This document shows positions 1 to 13,100 of a DNA stretch of 64,000 nucleotides, piece by piece. Source of the DNA: Elysia marginata (taxonomy: Eukaryota; Mollusca; Gastropoda; Plakobranchidae); assembly GCA_019649035.1 (NCBI GenBank), contig BMAT01001742.1:121561-185560 (forward strand), given 5' to 3'. Every line of letters starts with the position of its first letter. Position 1 is the first letter of the stretch. Position numbers and translations under genes: made by a program. Below the pieces are notes generated by a model, which worked only from the letters and a program-made list of their open reading frames with translations, made no database searches and was not told the DNA's origin.

Positions 1-1025
1 CTCATTTAAATCCAGTTTACCCATATAACCTGCAAATTAGTTTGTTTCAGATGGCTGTCTTTGATCATTTGAAAACGGCTATTACTATAGTGAAAGCAGG
101 ATGAAGTATTTAGAGTTACTAAGCCAACTAGTATATACTATTGAAGTTTTAGAGGTTTAAAAACTACAAATGATTGTTTTTGTATGACTACAGTATTCTC
201 AAACTGCAAGTAATAATGATAAATCACTATTGCGAATACTTTAGCAACATACAGTTTATAATAATTTTCCCCACTTTGACTAACTGTTATTAATGTGATG
301 GGAAATCTCTAAATCCACTCTGCTTTAGGCTAACTGTACACTTTCTTGCATGCTATTAGACTAACAGTTGCTTTAACTAGTTTTCTTACTCAATTCAATC
401 CTACCTTGTATATCAGGATAATTCAACTGTTTTAAAAAGGACATTTTTATTTCTTTTTTAACAAGAAAAGTTACTTTACATTTTGATTTATAAAATTGTT
501 GATCACTATATGAAAGATTTTAAAAACAAGGCTAGACTATAGCTCAATGTAATTCTTACAGCCCATCATGTCTTTTTTAAAAATTTAAATAGATTCTAGA
601 AGTAAAAATTTTATCTCCTTATAAAATCCTGATATTTAAGGTTTCATCAGCAGCCATTATTTTTGTTCAACACTTCAAGTGTAGGCTAAAGGTTTTTAAA
701 CATTTTTATTGTTATTTGTTATTTAATGTTTTTCTTTTGAAAGGCAGTGCACCGGTTAACCTCTGCTTTCTTTTTGTTGAATATTTTGTCAAAGATGTTG
801 CAGTTGGCACTTCCTTCTTGTAAAAATTGTCTTTTTCTCATGTTTTATTGTATTTTTGCACATTTTTATATTTTTTTTCAGCAATGCTGGATGCCCCTTT
901 CTGTTGTATGTGTATTTGCTTCATGTTATCCTAAGTAAAGCCTTAAAAGTTTTAGATTTGTAAGTCTTATTGTGCTAATTTACAGAATGATTTCTAAATG
1001 TTTTCTCTGAAATCTCCCCCTGCAG
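1..1025. other. Intron upstream of the first visible Piezo exon
   Basis: AT-rich non-coding sequence ending in a pyrimidine-rich tract and CAG acceptor at 1023-1025. No convincing exon, RNA gene or repeat was seen. The preceding Piezo exons lie upstream of the window. Confidence 0.6.
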
Positions 1026-1165
1026 GACATTTTCTTTGGATCTTGCTGTGCAAGTATTGGATTGTGTTCTGCACAGTTATTATGGCGGTCATTGCTCTCC
1101 AGCAGGTGTTCATATACAAGATCATCTACATGTTCTTTTTCCTCATCTTCATCTTCACTTTCCAG
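1026..1165 (+). CDS. Piezo: Piezo exon 1 of window (blade transmembrane helices)
   Basis: Enters at codon position 2 and leaves in phase 0 at CAG|GTAACT. It encodes a very hydrophobic stretch with CKYW and YKIIYMFFF, matching the vertebrate KYWIY...YKIIYM segment: one blade helix, a short turn and a second helix. The frame stays open into the intron only until 1183, so the donor at 1166 is well placed. Confidence 0.9.
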
Positions 1166-4100
1166 GTAACTCAATTTAATTGACCAAATCATGTGCTTGT
1201 GTATTTTATTCTATTGTTATTCGGAATTTCATTCTATTAGAGAGTATGGAGACGAAGATGGAAGGTCTAGTTCCAAAATAATTATAGATTTAGAGAGAGA
1301 GGAAGAGGCTCAAATGGATTGTGCTCTGAGCATTTTTTTTCAGGGAGGTGGGGAATCACCTTGTTTTGGGGGGTTGATGTTGCAATAATAAAGCATTTTT
1401 CTGTATCATTTTGCAGGTGTAATACCTGTATGGTCATTGTATTTTTCTAAAATCGCGGAACATGTGAAACAAAAATTATAAAGAGAAATATGATGGATCA
1501 CTTCATGTAAATACAAAATTATAAAGCACTCATGTGTATATGCAAATGTCCTTATAGTTTGAAAATAGCTGTCTAACTAGCTTGTTCTTTCATGAATAAT
1601 TTTTAACTAGATCAACTTCCGACTGTGGCGAGCCATCAACTATGGCTTCTGGTGGCTGGTGATTGTCTATTCCATGGTGGTTCTTATCATAGTCTACACA
1701 TTCCAGTTTGAGGAGTTCAACAAATATTGGACATCAAGAATAGGCATCAGTAATAAAGTGTATGTGGGACTGATTATAGTCGCTTAATTTGATACTAGTT
1801 TGAACCCATGATAGTTCCCATTGTTATTTTTGCTGATAAGAATATCTACAATTTCAATGACACCAACCTGTGCTTTAGAATTTGACATGGAGTTGGTTAA
1901 TTGTTTTTTGAACATTAAAAGAATTTTTTTCATCATCATCAATTTTTTGTGAGTTTAAAGCAAAGCATGAGATAATATCCAACTTTCTATTATTTTGTTT
2001 TTGGTTGGAAAGAAAAACAACATTAGGCCCATGTAATAAATGTTGATCGTATGTGTGTTATTAATTTTGTTCGTTTAGGCTGGAAGACATAGGCCTGATC
2101 AAGTACGACACCGCTGGCCTGTTCAAGAACCTTTTGTCTCCAACCTGTTTCTTGGTGATTGTGATTCTCCAACTGCGCTATTTTCACCAGCCCTTTTTGA
2201 AGCTTAGTGATCCTGATCGGTTCAAGTACGTAAGAACAATGCAAATGGATTGTTATGAGTTTTAGATTTCATAAGAAATCAGTATGATTACAAAAGAAAG
2301 AAAAAAAGCATTTTGATTTCTGCCTTTAGTGAGAGGGCCAACCTCTGCTTTATTGATTACATAAATTTGGAAAATGTTATGAATAGTTTTTGTTTGAATC
2401 AGAAGCTGAAGTTCAAAATAGATATCGGTTTGAATAAACCTTTGAGTTATTTTGAATTGTGTGTACGGTAGAATATCTAAAGTTCTGGAAAAGAACAAAT
2501 TTTTACTTAAACCAAATTTTAAATGAGGCTATGATGCTGTTTCTTACCTAGATCACAGAATTATGAATCTAATTCTTGCTCATATTCACAGAAACAGAAC
2601 GGCTGCCAACACGACTAACAACCGCAGTGATGATGAGACCAATCCAAACTTGATTACAGAAGATGAAGAAGAGCAACAGAGAGAGGCTGTGGAAAATAAA
2701 CAAAGCTGTAAATATCTGGACAATATTAATGATAGTAATAATTATAGCATTAGTAAAAAATAATAACAGCAGTTCAATTGAAGAGAGGTTTTTCTAAAAC
2801 TGGTTTTCTGTCATTTTGTTGGGTGTTTTCCTTTCAAATTAAAAATAAATGAAATTCAATTCTATTTTACATAAAGATTAGGTGTTTGATTTTTCAAAAG
2901 CATCTTTAGGTACACAGTATAAATAGACAACAATTATTGGATTAAAGCTGTCGTAAAACAGTTGCTAATTTATTCAAACAGTTTGTTTTGGAAAACCACC
3001 CATCATAAGAGTGAAGACTTCAACTAAATTAATCAAGAACATTTTAGTACTCTGTTGAACTCAGGCATTAAACATCCTTTTCTAGAGTTAACTATGCATG
3101 AATTATGAGAAGAAGAGAGTTAATTGTCTATCTTTGTTAATAGAAGTAAGATAGATTGGTGAACTGCTTATGTTTATCTTAAATTTTTGTTACATTTTTT
3201 TAATCACTACCCAAAAACATTGTTTTTTAAATTGAAAAAAGCATTATTCATCTCATGCATACGGCATTTTGTCTCCTAAAATACCTTCATTCTTGAGCAA
3301 AATGAAAGACTTAAATAATCAGATGTGCTACTGATTTGATTGTCCAGAGTATGGAATCGTGGGAATTTATTGGGGTTTTTTTTTCGTTTGTTTTAGAATG
3401 CTTTTGTAGTTTTTAAAAAAAATTGATTTGCAGCATATTTATGGAGGAGAACGGGTTCTGAAATATCTTTATTTTAATTTCTAGGCCAAAGTGATGGTTA
3501 CCAATCTATTCAGCATTGTCAAATCGAGTATTATGTTTGCCGTGGTCATGGCTGCTTCTTGAATTTCCTTTTTGAAATCTGATGATTTTTTAAATCAATC
3601 TAGTCAAACAAATTTAATTCAATTTATTTCAAAATTGCTGTCCACCTTAAGATAGACATGTCTTTGAAAAATTGTGGACTTTTTTATATATTGTGAAAAA
3701 GACCCTTCTATGAATTTTCTAATTGCTTTTTTAAAAAAAGTTTTAAAAAGTGTATTTTTCTCAGATTTTGTGAAAATTAAATTGAGTATTCCAAAAAGCC
3801 CATATTTTTGTACATCACAATCAAAGTCACCCATACACCAAATTTCAAAAAGATTGGGCCAAAAAAAAAAAAAAAAGCTATAAATCACATTTTGAACAAG
3901 ACACATTAAATGTTGTAAAAATGAAGGAAGAAAACAAATGTCCAAAAAAGCCAGGCTAATCTTCTGATTAATAACCAAGCCACCTAAATATATGAATTTT
4001 TCGATGGATGTGTGTAATTAAATGGTTGTTCTTTACAATATTTGTCTTCAATATGCCAAGGCCTATTGTTGACAACTCGACCAACTTTGATGCTGCCCCC

Positions 4101-7100
4101 CCCCCTCCCCCCCTCTTTCTTTTAAGAGTATTTTGAGCAAATCTGAACATCCTTTTTATCAGAGGAAGTTTTAAAACAGACTGATTTTGTCGCCAATGAA
4201 TAAAAACTTTCGTTTTTGGCAAGTTATATAGTTGAAATAGAAAAAACAAGCTTGGAATCTGTCTCCAAAACAATCATTCTCCATAAACATATGTTTAAAA
4301 GTGTTTTAGTGTAGTAACTTTATTGTTAAAACATTCCTTAATTTTTCTCCCATCAGCATCTCGAAAGTGGAGGAAATGGTTGAAAAAAGTAATCATTTAT
4401 TCCACTCAAATGTGGCAACGCTTCACCATCTTCATGTGGCGTGTGGGGGAGATACATATCTTCAAACTGGTTGTCCTCATCATTATGGTTGCTGCTATAA
4501 AGGATGTAAGTCAAAGCTTAACATTGTTTCAGTCAAGTCTGAAATTTAAGGAAGTTTCAGTTGTAAGAAATGGAAAATAAATACAAGATCAAGATACAAG
4601 ATAAATACAACCCAATTTTTGTATTTACCTGCTATAAAGGATGTAAGTCAAATCTTAACATTGTTTCAGTCAAGTCTGAAATTTACGGAAGTTTCAGTTG
4701 TAAGAAATGGAAAATAATATTTTGAAAAAACCCATATTCTATAGAAACTTTGTCAATGCTTTTATGGATTTTAGTATTTTTTATTTTATAAGGAAAAACA
4801 GTCTTATGACAGTCAAACCTGCCTAGCCAACAACCTACTGGCGACAACTTTTCTATGACTTCCTTGCTATTATTTTTATTGTTTTGATATCGTCCATGGT
4901 AACCACCTTACCAATGCGACCACTAGCAGCTTTTTATCTGACACTACTATTTACAATCTCCTTAAAAAACCTGTGCTATGCGACTACTCTTGACATGAGA
5001 AAAACCAATCAGGTGCCAGCCCAGGACTGTTACATGCTCCTCCCTCCCCGTCAACCCAATTTTTGTATTTACCTGTGACCTAAACCTACAAATAAGACCG
5101 CATGCAGCAACCAGATAAATAGCCAGGGTGAAACTGACAGTGTTGGTGACAAGGCAGGGCAAAACATAATCAATAAACCACATACCCACACATCTATATC
5201 TCTTGCTTAATTCTTTACCTAAGGTCATTCTCTGTTAAAGGGTTTGGCTGATTATTTAGCCCTGCAATAAGGAGTGTAAGGCTAGGTAAAGGTGGTTGAG
5301 TTTTTAAGACACTTGCATAGATACCTCGCCACCAGTGTATCACACCTGTCAATAGGCTGCGTTAAAGATGCGCTTGATCTTGTTTACTACAGCTTGGATT
5401 AGAAATATTCAAGAAAGCTTAAGAGACAGAAATGTCTCTGTATTGAATTAAAAGGATAAGCTTTAATCAAAATAATGCTGGCATTGGCTAGAAATCCTGA
5501 TTTTAAGGTCATCAAACCTCCAAGTTCACAGGCTTGTTCCCCGAGACGGCCATGTGTCCATCAGGACCACAATAGGTATTTATCTTTAGTTGTTGCCTTG
5601 GGTAGGTTTGACTATACAACGTCAATATTTCCTAGGTCAATCAGATGTTTACTGTACAAATTTTTTAACTCAGGTATATATTTTTCTGCAGTTGTGAGTA
5701 CACAAAGCATGTACCTGCCTTTTAAAAGTGCAATTTTCATGTAATGTCCTTATCAGATAAAACAGAGCAAAAGTGTAATAAGGCAAAGTAGTTCCTTTAT
5801 TGAACAGTGAAAGGCATTTTTTAAAGTATTGTTGTTAGAGGAGTGATTACCCTCTAATCTGAAAGTTTGGGTTTAACCTTTCAATATATTGACTGTTGTG
5901 TAGTTACATGCAAACATGAGCACTTGAATTCTGAGTTCAGAATTCAAAGCAAAGGACAGTTATAAAAGGCAGCTTTTAAATTTGTTACTGTGAAAAGGAT
6001 ACATAAATCAAAATGAATATAAGCAATTCAATATGACCATCAGGGTCCCCCATACAATTTAATACTTATACAACTGGCACTTGGTGCAGATACTTGACAG
6101 GGTGGCATATGTTCCTTTGGTAATAATATCCCCTGCTTCAAAGGCCACCGCATTCTCTATCTTATATACACCCTCTGATTTGGGCTCATTAAACAAAACT
6201 CACTCCCACACCAAGGTCAAAGCATGTGCACCCACCCACTTAGCAAATGCCTAAAAGCATTAACTCTTTCTGTACATCTAAGCATATTCATAATTTTATT
6301 AACCTTTTCACGACACACAGCATCTCATTGATGATTGAGGTATATTTATTGTTGTCGCCTAGCCACATCGCACTGATGATCCCATAGTTTTACTCTTCTC
6401 TGCAATTTTTTCCCATCTTGAAAATACAAAACCATTATCCTGTCTTCAGATTTTTTTCAGGATGTAAGATATTTTTTATCTATACCGAACACATAGCAAT
6501 AAAAGAATTGTGGTGGTTTCTTGATAATGCCTAAAAAGCGTGCATATGTAGAAAATAGCCAACCAGCCAGCCATGCCCGCATAGGACACAATAGAAGCTA
6601 AGATCATGCAATGGGAAAAGGTTCACTCACTTGCTCCCAAAATTATCTAAAAACTTTAGAGACAGTTTCAGTGTAGAGCCTGATTCCCCTCTTTATATTA
6701 TAAGTTCAGTATCAATAAAATATCCTTAAAAGTTTAAATGTCTTCTTCTCCCAAGGTGTCTGCGTTGACTGCAATCTATGTCCTTCTGTTGGCTGTATTA
6801 TTGCCATTCACCCGCCTACGTACATTGCTGTCTCATCTTGCAATGTTGTGGACCATCATCATTATTTTGGCAAAGCTGATCTACCAGCTGCGCTTGGTTG
6901 ACACAGAAATTTGGCAGACAGAATGTGATGTAAGAACAGTTAAATTTTACAACTCTGTTAAATTTTCTCACACCAAAACAGTGTTTGGCTCAGTAGCTGC
7001 GTCTTTGCATGATATTAAGATTCAAAGGCACTTGATAGAAACTATGCCTTTTTTTTCTATTTAGGAATTAATTTTCATTGTTAAAGTAAACATATGTGCC

Positions 7101-10100
7101 TGTGTAATTTTTTATATCTAATTTGAATTTTCTATGCATTTTAATTTTAGATAAATGTCAGGATTTTTTAAATTGCATGGCAAATGAAACGCTTATGGTT
7201 CAATGTTCTCCTAACTCACCTCATGCCTTGATTTAAATATCATCAAAAAAACATCAATTTAGACGAGGTATAAATATAAAAAATTTATAATTTTATTGTT
7301 AATTTTGGGGCAAAATCCTCATATGTAATGTTCCCATAAATTGAGTCTACTTGTGTTGTTTATATAGTTTAAGAGCTTTAAAAGCTCTTTAAAAGTTCTA
7401 TTAAGTAGTGAAAAGACTGTCTAGTATCTTAAATATGACATCGGTTATTTAAATTTTTACGATTGGGCACCAATAAGAACCATTTTCAAGTTAAATACAG
7501 GAAAATGCACTCAAAGATCTCACATTTCAAAGCATTTAAAAGATTGCTGAAAATGAATAGATCCAAAGTAAGGGGGAAAAGGAATCAAACCCTACAATGT
7601 TAAGAAAAGTTTTGATTATCAGTGAGAACAATGAAGAAGGAAGCTGCATGAGCAATATAAGCATTTAGGATCACTTATCTTGAATAATGGTTACAATGAT
7701 TCTAAGTTATCTCTCACAATAGTCTAAACTAAGATTTTTTTTCAACGTCAGGATATTTCTTGCTTGTGAAATATGTTGGTAAGATAACTAGAAGTGTATT
7801 GGGGTCTTACAATAAACCAAATAAAAGTTACTAAGATCGGGCTTGTAGTTGATAAAATAGAATTAAAAAAAAAAAACTAGGAAAGATAAGGTCAACAAAC
7901 ATTTAACATTAAAAGGGGTACAATAACCAATGTTGTAAACAATATACTTTGTGGTAAAGTTTTTATTGAATCATAGGGATTTTTAGCTTATTTTTCTGAA
8001 TCTATAGTATAAATATTCTTGCTTATACAATTTGCCTATAGGTTGTTCGAGAGAATGGAACCACAAACCAAACTGAGAATAATGCTATCTGGTTTGGATT
8101 GGAAAAAGTGAATGAGATAGGGGTCTCTATCTCTCACTATCTGCAGGTAATACAAGTTTTGAGTGACAAAAATGGGTTGGTTTTTTTACAAAGAAAACAC
8201 TTAAGCGCCAGTTGCTAATAGAAAGGCTCTATTATCTTTCAATTATACATTTTTTTTTTTTTACATTTCACAAAATGTTTTGGATGATAAACAAAATGAT
8301 AGCCGCAAAAAGCTTAAATTATCCAGATTATATGCCAAACTTTGAAATGGTAAACTGTGGGTTCCATTTTACACATGGATATCCATGTCTAATAGAATCC
8401 TTGAGTACAGTTCTGTACTTTGAAAGAAAAAGCAAAACAGCATTGGGTATCTAAAGTCATAAAAAAATTTTGTTACTGAGCAGAGGTAAAAAATCCTATG
8501 CACAAAGCAACCATTGTTCATTTTTTAAATAATTTTGTCTCTATGTACCACTTTCTTCCTAGCTCTGTATATACAAAAAAATCTTTCTTTTCTTAACTTA
8601 TTTTTTCAGATGTATCTGGTCGTCCTGGTCCTGATTTGCATAGAGAGTATTGTCCGTTACCACCAGAGGCAATACTACAATGATCCTACCGTTGAAAGGC
8701 CAATGGCTGGAATAATCTTTATTAAAATTGTCCGTATCGATGCTGACACCGGGGTGATGTCCTGCATCAAGTTCTTTGCCAACTACTTTTTCTACAAGTT
8801 TGGGCTGGAGGTTAGAATTTTGATTCCTTGAAAGTTTATATGCAGCAAAAAATTTTTTGTCAAGAGACAACATATTTATTTGATAAAAGTGTCAAAATGC
8901 TTTTTTGGATAACAAAGTAAAGGTTGTATGACTATTGTTCTGCCCTTACCAATCAAAGTGCAGTATCTGCAGTGTAAACCATATGGGATATACTGCACTT
9001 TGATTGGCAAGGGCAGTGTTGTGAGGGAAACCTGGTGATGAAGACATATATATTAAGGAAGGCCAAATATAAATAATATCTAAGATAAGTGACTAGGATC
9101 ATTCTGTGTGTAAATATATTCAAGATTTGTGCTGTGCATTCTTTATGAACCAAATCAGCATGCCCAGCAGGCATATTTTTTGTTTTCAAAGCTTCTTTTT
9201 AATATTTGAAATCTGAATCGGCGTCACACTCTTGATATAGACTTGACAAGCCATTTCAAAAGCTAGGCGATGTGCTCAGCAACATAGCCCTTCTCTTGTG
9301 GTGCGTCTTTGTATGTTCCCCTTAAATTGCATCTCACTGAGAAGTATGCATTCTTTTACCAAAGTTTCTATTTTTAAATTTGGATAAAAAGTACAAGATA
9401 ATAATAACGCTTTATACAGGGGTCTGAAACATAGCAGGCAAAGAAACGATGTAGAGAGGAATGGGTAGTATTAAGTATAAAAATAATAAATTCAATGGAT
9501 AGATATGGGTAAAAAGGTAAAATTAATAAGGGGATATATTTTGAACCTTAAAAATGACAGCATTTTATCTTTCATGAAAACACTCTGATAAAAGCAAAAG
9601 TATTTTACTGACAGACATAAAGTTCTTAAAAAATGCATATGGAAAAAAAATATTCCAAATTTGGCATGCAATCTTAATCAATAGTTTTATTATAGAGTAA
9701 GAGAAAAGCTTTTGAAGAACCAAAGACTTGAGACATTACTTATGGACCTGGTGTTCTCTAGGAAGATACATTGAGCTTCGAAAATATAAAGTCCGAGGAA
9801 AATAGGATCATTACTTTCCTTTTACCTTTTCTAATTGCATTAACTTATTAACTGTACCATCAAAAGGTTACCTAAGCTCTAAGAATTCCCTTTTTCCTTG
9901 TCTCAATTGCTTTCAATTGAATTGATATTTTCTCTTCAGTGTTGCTGGGTGATGACAGCCATCACAGTCAGTATAAGGTGTGATTCAATTGCCCTTATCT
10001 ACATTACTATCATGGGAATTCTAATGGTTTCATCAAGAAGGACTGTGTCTCGAGTCTGGCCAATATACAAGATCTTTTTGGCAGCAATCCTGGCAGTCCA

Positions 10101-13100
10101 GTTCCTGGTAGTTCTTGGCTTCCCAAAAGGGGCTTGTGTCAGTAAGTGATTGCATAAATTAGCAAATTCTTGCTCATTAGTATTATAGTTGGCCTGACAA
10201 CCAACTGCAAATGTGAAAATTGTGACTTCAAACAATCATAAACTAAAGACATGAAATTGTTTCTATCTGTTTCTCAACACATTAAACATTTTCTTTAATT
10301 AGGCAAATCAATTTTCATCTTTTTCCTGATCTATAAAAATGTGTTGTTTTGTATATCAACATACTTAAATATGAAATCTTACACATTTGAGGTGAGTTCT
10401 AAACATGCAGGTATTGTTTAAACTTTCTGTTTTGCCTTTTGTTTTCTTTTGATCCATTTTTGAATGAACTTTGTATAATACAGCTTAGAGTGTGGTAACA
10501 ACACAGACATTTTGATTGTTTAGAAATGGAATCAAGCCAATGAAATTTTTCTAATTTTCTGTCCCTATAAACTGTTTTTCAGACAAGTCTACTCCATTAT
10601 TCTGATTGATTTCAGTTATTGATGCTCAGGAAAGTTTATGCAAAAGTAAAATGAAAATGTTTGAGAGTTTGAGACACAAATGAAATGAAAAGTTAAAAAA
10701 CACTTTGGCATTTTTTGCATTGAAACTAATATAGTAAGCCTTCAAATACAATGAGATTTTCTAGCTCTTTAAAATCATCTTACGCTCATAATAAAGTAAA
10801 GAAGTAAGGGGTTGATCATATTGCTGGTGCTGAAAAAAAAAGTTTGAAAGGGTTTTAACTGTAATTTAATATCAATAATTTACTTATAGAGGGCCTAAAA
10901 TCCACTAAAATAAGGCTCAGTGGTGTTAATACATATATTATAATAGAGTAAAGTTACTTTATTATTGTCAAAACCATTGTAAAATAGTGCAAATTAAACA
11001 AAAAAGGAAGATTTTTACGATACAAATGCATAAAAACTATTACATCATCTAAAATGGCCATTGTCTTTGTCTTTAGTATCTTACAGTTATATTGAAATGC
11101 ATAAAAATTAAGACCACAGGAAAGTATTCTTTAAAAAACTCAGTTGTTGAATTTTGTTTCAAAGATTCAATTGTGTCTCTTCTCTTCGTTTTTTTCTGTC
11201 AAAAAACATTCCAGATCTTAGGAACTACAATAAAAAGCACTTTTATTTAAAAAATGGAGGATGGCATATTAGTTTTTAGTAAAATTGAGTCATCTTTCTA
11301 GTAAGCCTGCCTTAATTGGGATGGCTGGATTGTGCTTAACTTGGAGTGCAGCTTACTTCATTTTCATAGCTCCATGCTAGCTGAAAGGAGACTATATGTT
11401 CAAGGATTAAATCCAATATCATTGTGGCACCAATGTGTTGTAAGCAATTCTCAAGAGTTCAAACATTAATCAAAGAAGGTGTAAAAGAAAATTATAATTA
11501 ACCAACCCTGTTCTTGTTGTCATCATTATGATTATAGTTATTTTTGTTGTCGTTAATATCATTACTAATGATTGATATTATTATAAACAATCATCATTTT
11601 AATTATTGACATAGTGCTTGTAAAGGAAGATGAAAATTTTAACCTGTATGGCGTCATGGTCAAGTGGTAGAAACTTGGATTTCAGAATGAAATGTCTGGT
11701 GTTTGAGCCTTTTGTTCTGCAGGTTGGCGTTTAGTCCTTGAGAAAGGATATTATTTATATATATTTCTTTGCCGCACTCAGGCCTTAAATGCGTACCGGG
11801 CTAAGAGTAAGAGCATTGAAAGATCTTGTCAGTGTGCTAGAGTGATGCGCTTCAACTGCTGCTCCTCTGTAAGTTCCAGATGGTAATTTGGTTGGTATTA
11901 GCCTGTCAAGGAACCCAATTAGAGCGCTTAGATCATTAGTGGATTAGGATCTATGTAAAAAGTACTTTGTCTTCATCTTTATCCTTGTAGGCATAGAAAC
12001 TAATAGTTTAAAGGGTTTAGGTATAGTTGGTCATTATATCATGCTTTGTGACTTTCATAAAAATATTATCACCAAAGATGCCAGCTTTTCTGCTGCTTCA
12101 TAGCTTTTGAAAAGCAATGGTTTTAATAGCGAATGAAACTGATATATTGGTCCTTTTTTTTACTCCTCAGATTACCCATGGTTGTCGAATTCTCATATTT
12201 CCACCAACCTGCAATATTGGCTTTTCTTGCCAGACTATAATGAGGGTCTCCATGGTCACTTTCTCATTGGTTTGTTAACTTTTTCAAAGCACGTCCATAA
12301 ATAGCTGTGTTTTAATGGTTGCTAAAAAATTCTTATTGCTGATTTTACACTCTCTTTGTGTCATGAACAATATACATGTCATTTGCGTATCTTGTACACT
12401 TCATCAGTTCATAGAAATATTGTATACAAAATGCATAGACACATTTTTTCTTTCTTGAATTTTCTACGGCTGCAGCATGGTTTTGATTTCCCAGCTTAAA
12501 AAGAATATTCGGGGATATTAATGAGTCAAACTTTTAAACTGATGTGAGAGCGGAGGCTGTGGATTTATTTACAAGAAAGTAACATTAGAAATTCTATGAA
12601 AGATGAATTAACTTTTTCGCATTTTCGTTTACTTCTTTTCACCAGCTGACTTACTGCAGCTTTTACTAGTCTGTCTACAATCATTTGTGTTCAGCATAGA
12701 GTCTGATCCAGATGTGATGGCTAGCTATGGAGGTGGAGACAACAGAGATATTGTAGAGGACGTTGAGGCCAACAAACCCATACCCTGTGAAGATTTTACC
12801 ATAAACCAAAAGTACGTTAATTACCAAATAATTGCAGTTGTTCCAAGTTTTGATAACACTCAGGAGAACACTCAGGAAGCTTAGCTCAACTTTAAAAAAA
12901 AGTGAAAATTTTTTATATGCCTCATACAAGTGTATAAATACTAAATTTGATGCATGTAGTTTAAATAACCATGCAATCCTGCAAAGATTTAAGCACTTGT
13001 TCTATTTGTGCAGAATATATAATTATATTGACCTATTTGGAAAAAAAAAGTGTCTTGCATAGGTATAGGCCATTATAGAAATTTCCTAGAAATTGTTTAA

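Noticed and set aside
51-92. Possible exon at the window start beginning with ATG after TTGTTTCAG (MAVFDHLKTAITI)
   Set aside because: It does not resemble Piezo, its donor would be poor, and the frame hits a stop soon after.
3485-3562. Open stretch after TTTCTAG in intron 4 (starts [15 protein letters not shown]), faintly like the segment before the blade helix
   Set aside because: It ends in a stop with no donor compatible with the phase of exons 4 and 5. It could be a dead duplicated exon but the resemblance is too weak.
4808-5230. DNA transposon starting CAGTCAAACCTGCC
   Set aside because: Left end resembles Tigger-like termini but no matching right end was found.
11650-11720. Possible tRNA gene
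   Set aside because: Only A and B box-like motifs are present; no intact cloverleaf could be drawn, and a longer SINE body follows.
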